DNA of 43,054 nt from AP-15 sp035570595 (lineage in GTDB: Bacteria > Pseudomonadota > Alphaproteobacteria > ATCC43930 > CGMCC-115725), in assembly GCA_035570595.1 (NCBI GenBank), contig DATMLF010000043.1, positions 1-43,054 on the forward strand, given 5' to 3'. Shown here piece after piece: positions 30,936-39,585 of the stretch. A model generated the notes under the pieces. The model worked only from the letters and a program-made list of their open reading frames with translations, ran no database searches and was not told where the DNA came from. Within the stretch, counting starts at the first letter, position 1. Each line of letters begins with the position of its first letter. Both the position numbers and the translations under genes were made by a program.

Positions 30936-32600
30936 ATGCCCGATATGCCGATCCACAAATACCGCCCGTTTCAACCGATCCAATTGTCCGACCGGCGCTG
31001 GCCGGGCCGGGTCATCGACCGTGCGCCTATGTGGTGCAGCGTCGACCTACGCGACGGCAACCAGGCGCTGGTCGAGCCGATGGGGCCCGACCGCAAGCGG
31101 CGCATGTTCGACCTTCTGGTCAGGCTCGGTTTCAAGGAGATCGAGGTCGGGTTTCCGGCCGCCTCGGAAACCGATTTCGCATTTGTCCGCGAGCTGGTCG
31201 AGCAGGACCTCGTGCCCGACGACGTGACGATCCAGGTGCTGACCCAGGCCCGGCCGGAACAAATCGAGCGCAGCTTCGAGTCGATTCGCGGGGCCCGGCG
31301 CGCGGTCATGCACCTTTACAATTCGACCTCGACCTTGCAGCGCCGGGTGGTCTTTGGCCTCGACAAGGGCGGCATTGTCGACATCGCGGTCACCGGCGCC
31401 CGGCTGATCCGCGACCTCGCCGAAGGGATGCCGCAAACCGACGTGGTCTATCAGTATTCGCCGGAAAGCTTTACCGGGACCGAGCTCGACTTCGCGGTCG
31501 AGATCTGCGAGGCGGTCATGGACGTGTGGCGGCCGACGCCGGAGAAGAAGACAATCCTGAACCTGCCGGCGACCGTCGAGATGGCGACGCCCAACGTCTA
31601 TGCCGACCAGATCGAATGGTTCGGGCGCAACATCCGCGACCGCGACAGCATCGTGTTGAGCTTGCATCCGCACAACGACCGCGGCACCGCGGTGGCGGCG
31701 GCCGAGCTCGGCGTCATGGCCGGCGCCGATCGCGTCGAGGGCACCTTGTTCGGCAATGGCGAGCGCACCGGCAACGTCGACGTGATGACCTTGGCGCTCA
31801 ATCTGTTCAGCCAGGGGATCGACCCCGGTCTTGTCATCTCCGACATCGACGAAATCGTGCGCGCCGTCGAGCACTGCAACCAATTGCCGGTCCATCCGCG
31901 CCATCCCTATGCCGGCGAGCTCGTCTACACCGCCTTTTCGGGCTCGCACCAGGACGCGATCAAAAAAGGCTTCGAGGCGCTCGAAAAGCGCAACGACTCA
32001 CTGTGGGAGGTACCCTACCTGCCGATCGACCCCAAGGATCTCGGCCGCACCTATGAGGCGGTGATCCGGGTCAACAGCCAGTCGGGCAAGGGCGGCGTCG
32101 CGTATGTCCTGAAGGCGGACCACGGGCTCGACCTGCCGCGCGGGCTGCAGGTCGAGTTTTCGAAGCAAGTGCAGGAGGTCGCCGACCGCACCGGCAAGGA
32201 ATTGACCAGCGCCGACATCTGGACCTTGTTCGAGAAGACATATCTCGGCCGGGACGGCATCGCGCTCGCCGACTACAGCCTGTTGCCGGAGCCGCGGGCG
32301 CCCGAGCGGCGGCGCATCGTCGCGACCGTGCGGGTCGACGGGACCGAGCGCACGATCGAGGGGGTCGGCAACGGGCCGATCGACGCGTTTGTCGACGCGC
32401 TCAAGGGCGAATGCGGGATCGCGATGACGGTCGGCGACTATCGCGAGCACGCCTTGGGCGGCGGCGCCGACGCGCAGGCCACCGCCTATGTCGAGATCCG
32501 CGACGCGAACGGCGCGACCTTGTGGGGGGTCGGCATCGACGCCAACATCGTGACCGCGTCGTTGAAAGCGCTCGCCAGCGCGGCCACCCGCGCCCGGTAG
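30936..32600 (+). CDS. leuA: 2-isopropylmalate synthase, long (LeuA2) type
   Basis: Condenses acetyl-CoA with 2-oxoisovalerate, first step of leucine synthesis. The 554-residue protein has the N-terminal TIM barrel with VDLRDGNQALVEPM (Arg39, Asp40) and the metal histidines His244 and His246 in SLHPHNDRG, then GADRVEGTLFGNGERTGNVD. The C-terminal regulatory LeuA dimer domain starts about residue 430 and carries the leucine feedback site in this family. This is the form found in actinobacteria and some alphaproteobacteria. CAGGAG precedes ATG 30936 by about 10 bases. It stands alone, convergent with pcaG, and has a long leader (see separate entry). Confidence 0.97.
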   Translation: MPDMPIHKYRPFQPIQLSDRRWPGRVIDRAPMWCSVDLRDGNQALVEPMGPDRKRRMFDLLVRLGFKEIEVGFPAASETDFAFVRELVEQDLVPDDVTIQVLTQARPEQIERSFESIRGARRAVMHLYNSTSTLQRRVVFGLDKGGIVDIAVTGARLIRDLAEGMPQTDVVYQYSPESFTGTELDFAVEICEAVMDVWRPTPEKKTILNLPATVEMATPNVYADQIEWFGRNIRDRDSIVLSLHPHNDRGTAVAAAELGVMAGADRVEGTLFGNGERTGNVDVMTLALNLFSQGIDPGLVISDIDEIVRAVEHCNQLPVHPRHPYAGELVYTAFSGSHQDAIKKGFEALEKRNDSLWEVPYLPIDPKDLGRTYEAVIRVNSQSGKGGVAYVLKADHGLDLPRGLQVEFSKQVQEVADRTGKELTSADIWTLFEKTYLGRDGIALADYSLLPEPRAPERRRIVATVRVDGTERTIEGVGNGPIDAFVDALKGECGIAMTVGDYREHALGGGADAQATAYVEIRDANGATLWGVGIDANIVTASLKALASAATRAR

Positions 32601-32616
32601 CGCGGCCGCCGCGCTA
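32598..32616 (+). terminator. Hairpin at the leuA stop codon
   Basis: Perfect 8-bp arms TAGCGCGG (32598-32605) and CCGCGCTA (32609-32616) with a 3-base loop. It begins in the TAG stop of leuA and lies between leuA and the convergent pcaG. There is no T-run, so termination would be inefficient or Rho-assisted. Confidence 0.5.
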
Positions 32617-32670
32617 AGGTCCGATCGCCTAGCGGGTCCTCATCGCCCGCTTGCGAACGCCATCGATACT

Positions 32671-33255
32671 TCAAATGTCGAAGAAGACCGTCTCGGCGTC
32701 ACCCTGCATGACGATGTCGAACCGCCAGGCCGGTGGTGCGTCGCCGGGTGCGGGGGCGGCGATCACGGTTTGCCGGCGCCTGGGCTCGTCGATCGACTGC
32801 AGCACCGGGTCCGCTTCGTTCGCCGGGTCGCCCGCAAAATAGATGCGGGTGTAAAGCGGTTTCAGCAAGCCGCGCGCGAACAGCGCCACGGCAATGTGCG
32901 GCGCCTGCAGCGCGTTGCCGCGGCCGGGCACCGGGCCGGGCCGGATCGTCGTCAGGCGGAAGTTGCCGTCGGCGTCGGTCGCGACCCGCCCAAACCCGCG
33001 AAAATGCGGATCGAGCGGCTTGTCGGTGCGGGTGTCGTCGGGATGAGCGTAACGCCCGGCGGCGTTCGCTTGCCACACTTCGAGAAAGGCGTCGGCGACC
33101 GCCGCGCCGTCACCGTCGGTGACCCGCCCGGCGATCACGATGCGCTCGCCGTGCGGGTTGTCCGCGGTCAGATCGGCCCACTCGGCGCGGTCGAGCGCCA
33201 GGTGGAAAAACGGCCCGACGGTCTGCGACGGCGTCGCGGCCAACCGGTCGGCCAT
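32671..33255 (-). CDS. pcaG: Protocatechuate 3,4-dioxygenase alpha subunit
   Basis: Partner subunit of the intradiol dioxygenase that opens protocatechuate to beta-carboxy-cis,cis-muconate. The 194-residue protein opens with TPSQTVGPFFHLAL and has FLEVWQANAAGRYAHP, LTTIRPGPVPG and APHIAVALFARGLLK, typical of PcaG. Unlike PcaH it lacks the full set of iron ligands, as expected. Its ATG is one base after the pcaH stop. No other pca genes (pcaB, C, D, I, J) are seen nearby, so the rest of the pathway must be elsewhere. Confidence 0.95.
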   Translation of the reverse strand: MADRLAATPSQTVGPFFHLALDRAEWADLTADNPHGERIVIAGRVTDGDGAAVADAFLEVWQANAAGRYAHPDDTRTDKPLDPHFRGFGRVATDADGNFRLTTIRPGPVPGRGNALQAPHIAVALFARGLLKPLYTRIYFAGDPANEADPVLQSIDEPRRRQTVIAAPAPGDAPPAWRFDIVMQGDAETVFFDI

Positions 33256-33256
33256 G

Positions 33257-33967
33257 TCACGGGTTCTCCATTGGCGTCGCCTCGCGGCCGCGCAGCACGA
33301 TGTCGAAACGGTAGCCGAGGGCCCACTCCGCCTCGCTGAGGTTTGGGTCGTAACCCGCGACCAGCCGTTCGCGCGCGGTCTTGTCGGCGGTGCCGAGAAA
33401 GATCGCGTCGAACGCCAAGAGCGGGTCGCCCGGAAAATACATCTGGGTGATCAGCCGGGTGGCAAAAGCCGGCCCAAAGACGCCGAAATGGATGTGCGCC
33501 GGGCGCCACGAATTGTAGGTGTTGCGCCATGGGTAGGCGCCGGGCTTGATCGTCAGAAAGCGGTATTCGCCGCGCTCGTTTGTCACGACCTGGCCGACGC
33601 CGTCGAAATTCGGGTCGAGCGGCGCGTCATGCTGGTCGACCGGGTGGCGGTAGCGGCCGGCGGCGTTGCACTGCCACAGCTCGACGAGCGTCCCGGGCAC
33701 CGGACGGGCATCCTCGTCGAGCACCCGCCCGGCGACGATGATCCGCTCGCCCAACGGTGGGCCGCCGTGCCCCTGGGTCAGGTCGACCGCGTCGGGGCCG
33801 GCCCACCCCTCGGCAAACATCGGGCCGGTGACCTCGGTCAGGGTGTGGTCGAGGCGGATCGGCGGCTGTTTTGGCGCGCGCTTGACGGTGCTGCCGTAGT
33901 CGGGGTGCAGGTAGGGCGGCTGGCCGCCCTCGGCGGCGCGCGCAAACGGCCGGATCGTGTCGGACAT
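33257..33967 (-). CDS. pcaH: Protocatechuate 3,4-dioxygenase beta subunit
   Basis: Iron-binding subunit, 236 residues. All four non-haem Fe(III) ligands can be placed: Tyr106 in NAAGRYRHP, Tyr145 in KPGAYPWRN, His158 and His160 in WRPAHIHFGVFG, two positions earlier than in Pseudomonas putida PcaH. The start ATG 33967 is followed by MSDTIRPFARAAEGGQPPYLHPDYGSTV, a normal PcaH opening. AGGGAGGAG lies upstream on the minus strand. The gene leads a pcaHG pair and faces a small gene on the plus strand across about 250 bp that would hold the promoter and any regulator site; no PcaQ-type site was confirmed. Confidence 0.97.
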   Translation of the reverse strand: MSDTIRPFARAAEGGQPPYLHPDYGSTVKRAPKQPPIRLDHTLTEVTGPMFAEGWAGPDAVDLTQGHGGPPLGERIIVAGRVLDEDARPVPGTLVELWQCNAAGRYRHPVDQHDAPLDPNFDGVGQVVTNERGEYRFLTIKPGAYPWRNTYNSWRPAHIHFGVFGPAFATRLITQMYFPGDPLLAFDAIFLGTADKTARERLVAGYDPNLSEAEWALGYRFDIVLRGREATPMENP

Positions 33968-34215
33968 CGGTCAACTCCTCCCTGCGGCTGAAAGTCCCGC
34001 GGCGCGGGTCGGCGCGACGCCCTCGCCGATTCACGTTTCGCCTCGGGACAAGATCGTTTCGGGAACCTCCGGGGTCAACCTCACCCTGGTTTCGCGCGGC
34101 CGCGGCGGCCAGCCTGCCGCAATTATGAGAATGTTCATCTTAGATTGAAACGGCCGTGGGCGAGCTCCAGCTGATGTTTCCAAAGCGCGGCGGTGTCGCG
34201 CGGCGGGAGGCCAGC

Positions 34216-34389
34216 ATGTGGCGCGAAAAACACGAGTACTCGCTCGACGAGCTGCTCGATCACCCGGTCCTGGGGTTGGCGATGACGCGCATCGGGATCG
34301 ACCGGCGCGCGGTCGAGCTGCTGCTCGAAACAGCGCCACCGGCGCGGGAGCGGGAATTCGAGGCGCCGGACGACCTCGTCGCCGCATAG
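34216..34389 (+). CDS. Small hypothetical protein, 57 residues
   Basis: A short acidic, helical protein (MWREKHEYSLDELLDHPV..., then MTRIGIDRRAVELLLETA). ATG 34216 has GGGAGG five bases upstream, a better start than the GTG at 34156. No family is recognised with certainty. The gene lies in the 440-bp gap between the divergent pcaH and the convergent DUF3108-like gene. It is small but the ribosome site and the regular helix pattern favour a real gene. Confidence 0.5.
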   Translation: MWREKHEYSLDELLDHPVLGLAMTRIGIDRRAVELLLETAPPAREREFEAPDDLVAA

Positions 34390-34405
34390 CCCGGGGCGAA
34401 CCGCC

Positions 34406-35206
34406 TCACCCGGAGCACGATTTCGAGCCCGGGCAGACCTCGTCGAGCCGGACTACGAGCGGCAGGTAGAAAACCTGCAATGTCAGCGACAGCGGCAGCA
34501 GCCGCGCGTCGTCGGTCAGGGTCAGCAGCGCCGGCCGCGGTGCGTCGTCGGGGTCGCCGTCGTCGCTCGATTGGCCCTTGAACCCGGCGAGCGGCCGCAA
34601 CGACAGCGCGACGCGCAACGTGCCGGGGCTCTGCCGTTCCTGCGGCAGAATATGGCCGAGAACGTCGAAACGCCGGGCGTCGTCATAGACCGGGACCGCA
34701 AAGGTCACGTTGGGCGTGGCCTTGGCGGCGGCGACCGCGGCGCGAATGCGCTCGACCGCGCTCAACGGGTCGACAATGTCGCGGCGGTACTTTTCGGCGA
34801 GCGGCGGTTTGCGGCTGGTGTCGTCGGCGGTGCGTTCGGCCACCGCGGCCCCGTCGCGCACGACAAAACGCAGGTCGACGCGACTGTTGCGGCGCTTGCG
34901 CAAATCGTAAACCGCGCGGTAGCGCTGCGGGTCGGTGAGCTTGCCGGGGACAAGCCGACCGGCGGCCTGCGCCGTGCCGCGAAAATGCGTGAAGAGGTGC
35001 GGCAGCCCGTCGGTTCGGATGTCGATTTCGTCGGCGTAGGAGGCCGCCGCCTCACTGATTTTGAGGCGGACATGCCCGGCCGGCAGCCCGGCCCAATAGG
35101 CAGTATAGGTGGCGACGAGGTCGGCGGCCCGAGCCGGGAGGCCCGCAGCGGCCGTCAGCAGGGCAAGGCACGTTGCGACAGCCGCCGCACCGCGACCAGG
35201 GCTCAC
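34406..35206 (-). CDS. Exported DUF3108-like protein
   Basis: A 266-residue protein with an N-terminal signal peptide: hydrophobic VATCLALLTAAAGL then PARAAD, a likely signal peptidase I site. The mature part begins LVATYTAYWAGLPAGHVRLKI, the pattern of the DUF3108 family of periplasmic proteins. Two cysteines at the C-terminus (DEVCPGSKSCSG) could form a disulfide. GTG 35206 is preferred; the longer frame to 35263 would overlap the upstream gene and bury the signal peptide. Its role is unknown; the family is often placed in the envelope. Confidence 0.75.
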   Translation of the reverse strand: MSPGRGAAAVATCLALLTAAAGLPARAADLVATYTAYWAGLPAGHVRLKISEAAASYADEIDIRTDGLPHLFTHFRGTAQAAGRLVPGKLTDPQRYRAVYDLRKRRNSRVDLRFVVRDGAAVAERTADDTSRKPPLAEKYRRDIVDPLSAVERIRAAVAAAKATPNVTFAVPVYDDARRFDVLGHILPQERQSPGTLRVALSLRPLAGFKGQSSDDGDPDDAPRPALLTLTDDARLLPLSLTLQVFYLPLVVRLDEVCPGSKSCSG

Positions 35207-35231
35207 CGCCGGGTGGCCCGCCCGCCCGCCG

Positions 35232-35459
35232 TCACGCCGGCAGGTAGCTCCACGCCGCGCCATCCCAGACGATCTTTTCGCCGCTCGGAAAGCGCAGCTC
35301 GAGAGCGCCGGTCTTTGACCGGGTGCGGCGCACCTCGCCCTCCGACTCCAGCTGCTCGGCTTCCCAACGGTCGGTCAGCGCCAGCCCGATCCGGCCCGGG
35401 CTCAGCCCGTCCTTTTGCAGCGCAATCGCGTCGTCGAGAAGCTCGCGCACGGCACTCAT
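35232..35459 (-). CDS. Small hypothetical protein, 75 residues
   Basis: A small soluble protein, about a third charged, starting MSAVRELLDDAIALQKDGLS and ending IVWDGAAWSYLPA. The C-terminal pattern GALELRFPSGEKIVWDGAAW suggests a compact beta-hairpin. I do not recognise a family. It precedes the exported protein gene on the same strand by 25 bp, so they are probably co-transcribed. Confidence 0.6.
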   Translation of the reverse strand: MSAVRELLDDAIALQKDGLSPGRIGLALTDRWEAEQLESEGEVRRTRSKTGALELRFPSGEKIVWDGAAWSYLPA

Positions 35460-35563
35460 GACGTGACCTCGATCTTGTCGCTGGGAGCGGCACCTTATCA
35501 CGCCGGTCGGGAGGCCGGGCAAAATCGCAGCGGGCGTTCGCGGTCACCCCGCCTGCGCGGCGG

Positions 35564-37276
35564 TCACGGGCCGCGGCAGATCACGTTCAGCAACGCCTGA
35601 CGCTTCTCGGCCGTGACGGCGTGCAACGCGCGCTCCAGCGCCGCGGGCAGCTCGGCCGGATCCTCGACCCGCTCGCCATACCCGCCGGCGGCGGCGCACA
35701 CCTGCTCGAACGCCGGCAACTCGTCGAGGTCGATCAGCGGCGGCTTGTTGCTGCGCATCGCCTCACCCCGCGGGTACATGCCCATCGTCGCGCGGCGCAC
35801 CGCGCCCCACATCGAATTGTTCATGATCACGAACAGCACCGGCAGCCCGTGCGCCGCCGCCGCGTGGTGCAACGCCACCGGGTTGCCAAACAGATGCGAG
35901 CCGTCGCCCAGGGTCGCGATCACCAGCCGGTCGGGGGCCGCGAGCTTGGCGCCGAGCGCCGCCCCGCCGCCCCAGCCGAGCCCGGAGGCCGGGCTCGACC
36001 CGAAATAGGTGCGCGGGAGATTCGAGCCGCAATGCTCGGGCATCAGCGTGTATTCGTTGACGAGGATCGCATCCTCGGGCTTGGCCCGGGCGATGCAAGC
36101 GCTGGCCCACGCCATGTGGATCGGGCGCATGCCGGCCGCCGCCTCGCGGGTTTTTCGCCAGCCCGCCAGCAATTCCTCGCGTTGCCGCGCCACCCGGCGC
36201 CGCCGCGCTTCGACCGCGTTCGGTACAACGTGACGGTCGAGCGCCGCGCCAAGCGCCGGCAATGCCGAGGCGGGTGTGGCCGTCACCGCCAGGTCGCACG
36301 GAAAGCCGCGAATCGGATAGCGCTGGAACAGCGGGTCGACGCCGAGATGGACGACTCGGCAGCGTGGCGATGGCGCCTTCAGGCTCGGGACCCACGGCAC
36401 GTCGCATTCGAGCACCAGGATCGCGTCCGCCTCGTCGAGATAGGGGCTCGCGTCATAGCCGAGATGGCAGGGATGGTCGGCCGCGAGCGACAGGTGGCGC
36501 GGCCGGTGCTCGACGACCGGGATCGCAAACCGCGAGGCGAGGCCGGCGAGGGCCGCAGCCGCGGCCGGCTCGCGGCCGGCGCTGGCAGTGACGATCAGCG
36601 GGTTCTCGGCGTCGGCCAGAATGCGCGCCGCCTCCTCGATCGCCGCCGGGTCGGGGCCGGGTGCGGCCGCGGCAACCCGGCGCGCCGGCATGTCATAGGC
36701 AAATCCGGGCAACGGCTCGGCCAACACCTCGCGCGGCAGCGACAGATAGATCGGACCCTTCGGCTCGCTCGTGGCAAGCGCCAGCGCGCGGTCGACGACG
36801 GTTTCGAGCTGCCGGCCGTTTCGCAGCTCATAATCCCACTTGACCAGCTCGCGCACCATGCCGGCCTGGTCGAACATCTCCTGCGCCCAGTGGATGTAGA
36901 CGTCGCGCGCACCCGGCAAACCCGCCTCGGTCAACGGCGAACGGCCGGCGGTGAACAGCATCGGGATGTTGTCGCGCGCGGCGTTGAACACCCCGCACAC
37001 GCCGTTCGCGGTGCCGACGCTGACATGAACCATGGCGGCCGGGACCCGGCCCGTCACCATCGCCCAGCCATGCGCCATCGACAGCGCCAAATTCTCGTGG
37101 GTGGCGAGCACCGGCCTCGGGGTCGGCGTTCCGGTGCGCGCGGCTTTCGCAAACGCCTCGACGAGCGGCGCGAAATCCGTGCCGGCATTGGCAAAAAGAT
37201 ATTCGACCCCGCGCTCGGCGAGCAGGGTCAGGTAAGCCTCGGCGACGCTGTCGACCGCCAGTTCCTTGCGCGCCAT
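35564..37276 (-). CDS. Thiamine-pyrophosphate-dependent decarboxylase/acetolactate-synthase-like enzyme
   Basis: A 570-residue TPP enzyme of the ALS/POX/BFD family. The activating Glu61 lies in ATHENLALSMAHG. The TPP/Mg motif runs from GDGSHLFG (457-464) to NNSMWG (486-491). The middle domain has VTASAGREP and the C-terminal domain LGWGGGAALGAK. It is not a standard acetolactate synthase, since the flavin and quinone-binding patterns are weak, so it may be a benzoylformate- or phenylpyruvate-decarboxylase-like catabolic enzyme. ATG 37276 has GGAG about 10 bases upstream; the longer frame to 37372 has no family sequence. The MFS gene lies upstream by 124 bp on the same strand. Confidence 0.9.
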   Translation of the reverse strand: MARKELAVDSVAEAYLTLLAERGVEYLFANAGTDFAPLVEAFAKAARTGTPTPRPVLATHENLALSMAHGWAMVTGRVPAAMVHVSVGTANGVCGVFNAARDNIPMLFTAGRSPLTEAGLPGARDVYIHWAQEMFDQAGMVRELVKWDYELRNGRQLETVVDRALALATSEPKGPIYLSLPREVLAEPLPGFAYDMPARRVAAAAPGPDPAAIEEAARILADAENPLIVTASAGREPAAAAALAGLASRFAIPVVEHRPRHLSLAADHPCHLGYDASPYLDEADAILVLECDVPWVPSLKAPSPRCRVVHLGVDPLFQRYPIRGFPCDLAVTATPASALPALGAALDRHVVPNAVEARRRRVARQREELLAGWRKTREAAAGMRPIHMAWASACIARAKPEDAILVNEYTLMPEHCGSNLPRTYFGSSPASGLGWGGGAALGAKLAAPDRLVIATLGDGSHLFGNPVALHHAAAAHGLPVLFVIMNNSMWGAVRRATMGMYPRGEAMRSNKPPLIDLDELPAFEQVCAAAGGYGERVEDPAELPAALERALHAVTAEKRQALLNVICRGP

Positions 37277-37400
37277 TCCGCTATCTCCATGAAACAGCCG
37301 ATTAGCCCAATGCCAGCATAGCGCGTCCGACGGGGCCGGAGACAGTGCCCCGGCGAACCCGCCTCGCGCCATTGGGCTTTCGGATCGGCGGTTGAAGCAG

Positions 37401-38738
37401 CTACTCGGTGATCGGGGCGATCGCGTCGAGCGCCAATCCGCGCGTCTCGACGCCGATCCGCGTCACCGCGTAGGCGGCGATCCCCAGCATCACCGCGATG
37501 CCGGCCATCACATAGCCAAAGCCATAGCCGCTGACGACCCCGATCACCGGAAACGACACCGCCGAGCCGATGCGGCCGCCGGCCTGCGCCAGCCCAAAGC
37601 CCGAGGCGCGCGCGTTCGACGGGAACACCTCGGAGGTGAAGATCTGCATCGAATTGCCGGCGAGCTGGGTAAAGAACGTCATGCCGAACCCCACGGTCAG
37701 CACCATCAGCGCCGAGCGCGAAAAGTAGAACAGGATCGACAGCACCGTGGCGAGGACAAAGGCGCTCACCGCGGTCGGGACGCGGCCCCAGCGTTCGAGC
37801 GCGTACATCATCAAGAGGCTGCTGGCCGGAAAGGCGAGCTGGATCGCGAACACGTAGGTCAGCGACTTGGTGATCGTAAAGCCGCGCTCGGCGAGGATGT
37901 TGGGCAGCCAGCCGCCAAGCCCGACCGCGGCGCTGAAGAACGCGAAAAAGCAGATCATCGCGGCGAAGATGCGGCCGCGGTAGCGGCGGAACACAACCGC
38001 CATCGGGTCGCTGCGAATGTCGGAAAGCGCGTCGGCGACGAGCGTTTCGTTGGCGGGCGGGCGGCCGAGGCCCATCCGATCGAGCTGGTCGAGCGCCTCG
38101 TCGCCGCGGCCGTGGGTGACGAGCCAGCGCGGCGACTCGGGCAACCGAACGCTCGCGGCGAGGACCGCGAGACCACCCAGCCCGATCACGATCCACACGC
38201 CGCGCCAGCCGAGGGTGTCGCGCAGCGCCAGGGCGAGCAAGGTCCCGAGCGGCCACACGCAGGCGCCCCCGACAAATTGCATAAAGGCGGTGACACGGCC
38301 GCGAATGCGCTTTGGCGAATACTCGGCGGCATACGCAAAGCACAGCGGCGAGGCGGCGCCCAGGGCGACGCCGGCGACAAACCGCCCCACCACCAGCCAG
38401 CCGATGCTGGGCGCCAGCGCCGCGGCGATCGTGACCAGGCTGTAGCACGCGACGGCGAGCTGGAAGACGGTCTTGCGCCCGAACCGGTCGGTAAGCTCGC
38501 CCTGGCCGAGCGCGCCGAGAAACAGCCCGAGCAGGGTGGCGCTGCCGACCGTGCCGATCCCCGCCGGCGTCGCGAAATGCGTGCGCAGCATGTCGGGCAC
38601 CAGCGAGCCGAGGATGATAAAGTCGATGACGTCGAAAAACAGGCCGGCGGTGATGATCGCCAGCACGCGCCTGTGGACCGGCCCGAGCCGCGCATTGTCG
38701 AGCGTCTCGTCGACATAGGCCACGATCGATCGCGCCAT
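37401..38738 (-). CDS. MFS transporter (sugar/aromatic-acid type)
   Basis: A 445-residue major facilitator with 12 predicted helices. The conserved loop between TM2 and TM3 reads GELTDRFGRKTVFQ, and the repeat-2 counterpart is YALERWGRVPTA. RLPESPRWLV lies in the central loop, as in MHS/aromatic-acid or sugar-porter groups. Upstream of the TPP-enzyme gene on the same strand, it may import the substrate of the enzymes in this block. The substrate cannot be told from sequence. Confidence 0.92.
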   Translation of the reverse strand: MARSIVAYVDETLDNARLGPVHRRVLAIITAGLFFDVIDFIILGSLVPDMLRTHFATPAGIGTVGSATLLGLFLGALGQGELTDRFGRKTVFQLAVACYSLVTIAAALAPSIGWLVVGRFVAGVALGAASPLCFAYAAEYSPKRIRGRVTAFMQFVGGACVWPLGTLLALALRDTLGWRGVWIVIGLGGLAVLAASVRLPESPRWLVTHGRGDEALDQLDRMGLGRPPANETLVADALSDIRSDPMAVVFRRYRGRIFAAMICFFAFFSAAVGLGGWLPNILAERGFTITKSLTYVFAIQLAFPASSLLMMYALERWGRVPTAVSAFVLATVLSILFYFSRSALMVLTVGFGMTFFTQLAGNSMQIFTSEVFPSNARASGFGLAQAGGRIGSAVSFPVIGVVSGYGFGYVMAGIAVMLGIAAYAVTRIGVETRGLALDAIAPITE

Positions 38739-38806
38739 CGCCCCCTCCCCGCCATGCCGCCCTCAGGGCTTGTGATTGCTTTGTTGGATTGGTCGCCCGC
38801 AGACGG

Positions 38807-38849
38807 CCCCTCACCCCAACCTCTCCCCGCAAGCGGGGAGAGGGAGTCG
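38807..38849. repeat. Palindromic repeat upstream of the MFS gene
   Basis: CCCCTCACCCCAA followed by perfect 11-bp arms CCTCTCCCCGC (38820-38830) and GCGGGGAGAGG (38833-38843). Same family as the cobQ, cbiX and 16029 repeats. It lies between the MFS start and the end of the NIPSNAP gene. Confidence 0.75.
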
Positions 38850-38888
38850 CCCGCGCAGCGGGACAGCTAGGGGCGGCCGCCGACCCGG

Positions 38889-39215
38889 TTATTTGACCGC
38901 GGAAAACGCGGTCGGCTGCAGGATGTAATTTTCGACGCGGGCGACGATGGCGCCATTCTTTTCGGTCTCGGCGCGCTTTGTGTGCCATTCGGGATCGGCC
39001 TGGAACGCGTTCCATTTCTTTTCGCGGTCGGCGAGCGATTCCCATTTGAGCAGATAGTGCAGCGTCTGGTTCGACTCGCCGATCAAGGTCGTCCAGAAGC
39101 CGGCCTGCTCGATGCCGTGGCGCTTCCAAATACCCAACGTGATCGTGTCGAACCGTTTCAAGAGGTCGGGAAGCCGGCCCGGCGGGCAGTGGTAGATGCG
39201 CAGCTCGTACAGCAT
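38889..39215 (-). CDS. NIPSNAP family protein (downstream copy)
   Basis: A 108-residue ferredoxin-like-fold protein. It opens MLYELRIYHCPPGRLPDLLKRF and has GFWTTLIGESNQTLHYLLKWES, the NIPSNAP-domain pattern, with DPEWHTKRAETEKNG further on. It is about 65% alike by eye to the protein at 39586-39912, so the two came from a tandem duplication. Proteins of this family often occur with amidases, oxygenases and transporters in catabolic clusters, but the reaction is unknown. Confidence 0.9.
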   Translation of the reverse strand: MLYELRIYHCPPGRLPDLLKRFDTITLGIWKRHGIEQAGFWTTLIGESNQTLHYLLKWESLADREKKWNAFQADPEWHTKRAETEKNGAIVARVENYILQPTAFSAVK

Positions 39216-39328
39216 TTTTGTCTCCGTTCAGGAAGTCAGATCGTTGCGGCCGATGGTTTCCCACCGACCACCGGCCGCCTTCTAATTCGTCGACCCCGCG
39301 AAAGAGCGTGCGAAGAAATCAAAGGGAG

Positions 39329-39449
39329 CGTCATTCCGGGGCGCGGGCATTGTCCGCGAGCCCAAAACCCATGCAAACGGCCTTGGGAAATACCGGCAAG
39401 GCGCCGTTTTCAGCGGTTCCGGGCCCGCCAAGGGCATCCCGGAATGACG
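39329..39449. repeat. Dispersed ~120-bp palindrome-ended repeat, copy 2
   Basis: Ends CGTCATTCCGGG (39329-39340) and CCCGGAATGACG (39438-39449). Interior and right flank match copy 1 at 3629-3750, 36 kb away, in the same orientation. It is placed between the duplicated NIPSNAP genes. Confidence 0.8.
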
Positions 39450-39516
39450 AGCTCTCAAATGGTCCAATTCCTTCACAAGCTCGAAAGCAGGGGTCCAGGG
39501 TAGGTGCCGTTCACTC

Positions 39517-39545
39517 GGATACCCGCGTTCGCGGGGATGACGAGA
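39517..39545. repeat. Short hairpin of the CGCGAAAGCGGG repeat family
   Basis: Hairpin CCCGCG-TT-CGCGGG at 39522-39535 within GGATACCCGCGTTCGCGGGG. It looks like one half of the element at 13856-13958. Confidence 0.5.
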
Positions 39546-39585
39546 CAAAAGCCCGTCTCACCGGGGCACGGGCGCCAAAGATGGA

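Larger units (their letters stand above)
39216..39585. other. Intergenic gap between the two NIPSNAP genes (370 bp)
   Basis: No gene is supported. It contains two repeat elements (39329-39449 and 39517-39545). No clear promoter was found for the downstream NIPSNAP gene, though about 110 bp upstream of its ATG is repeat-free. Confidence 0.55.
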
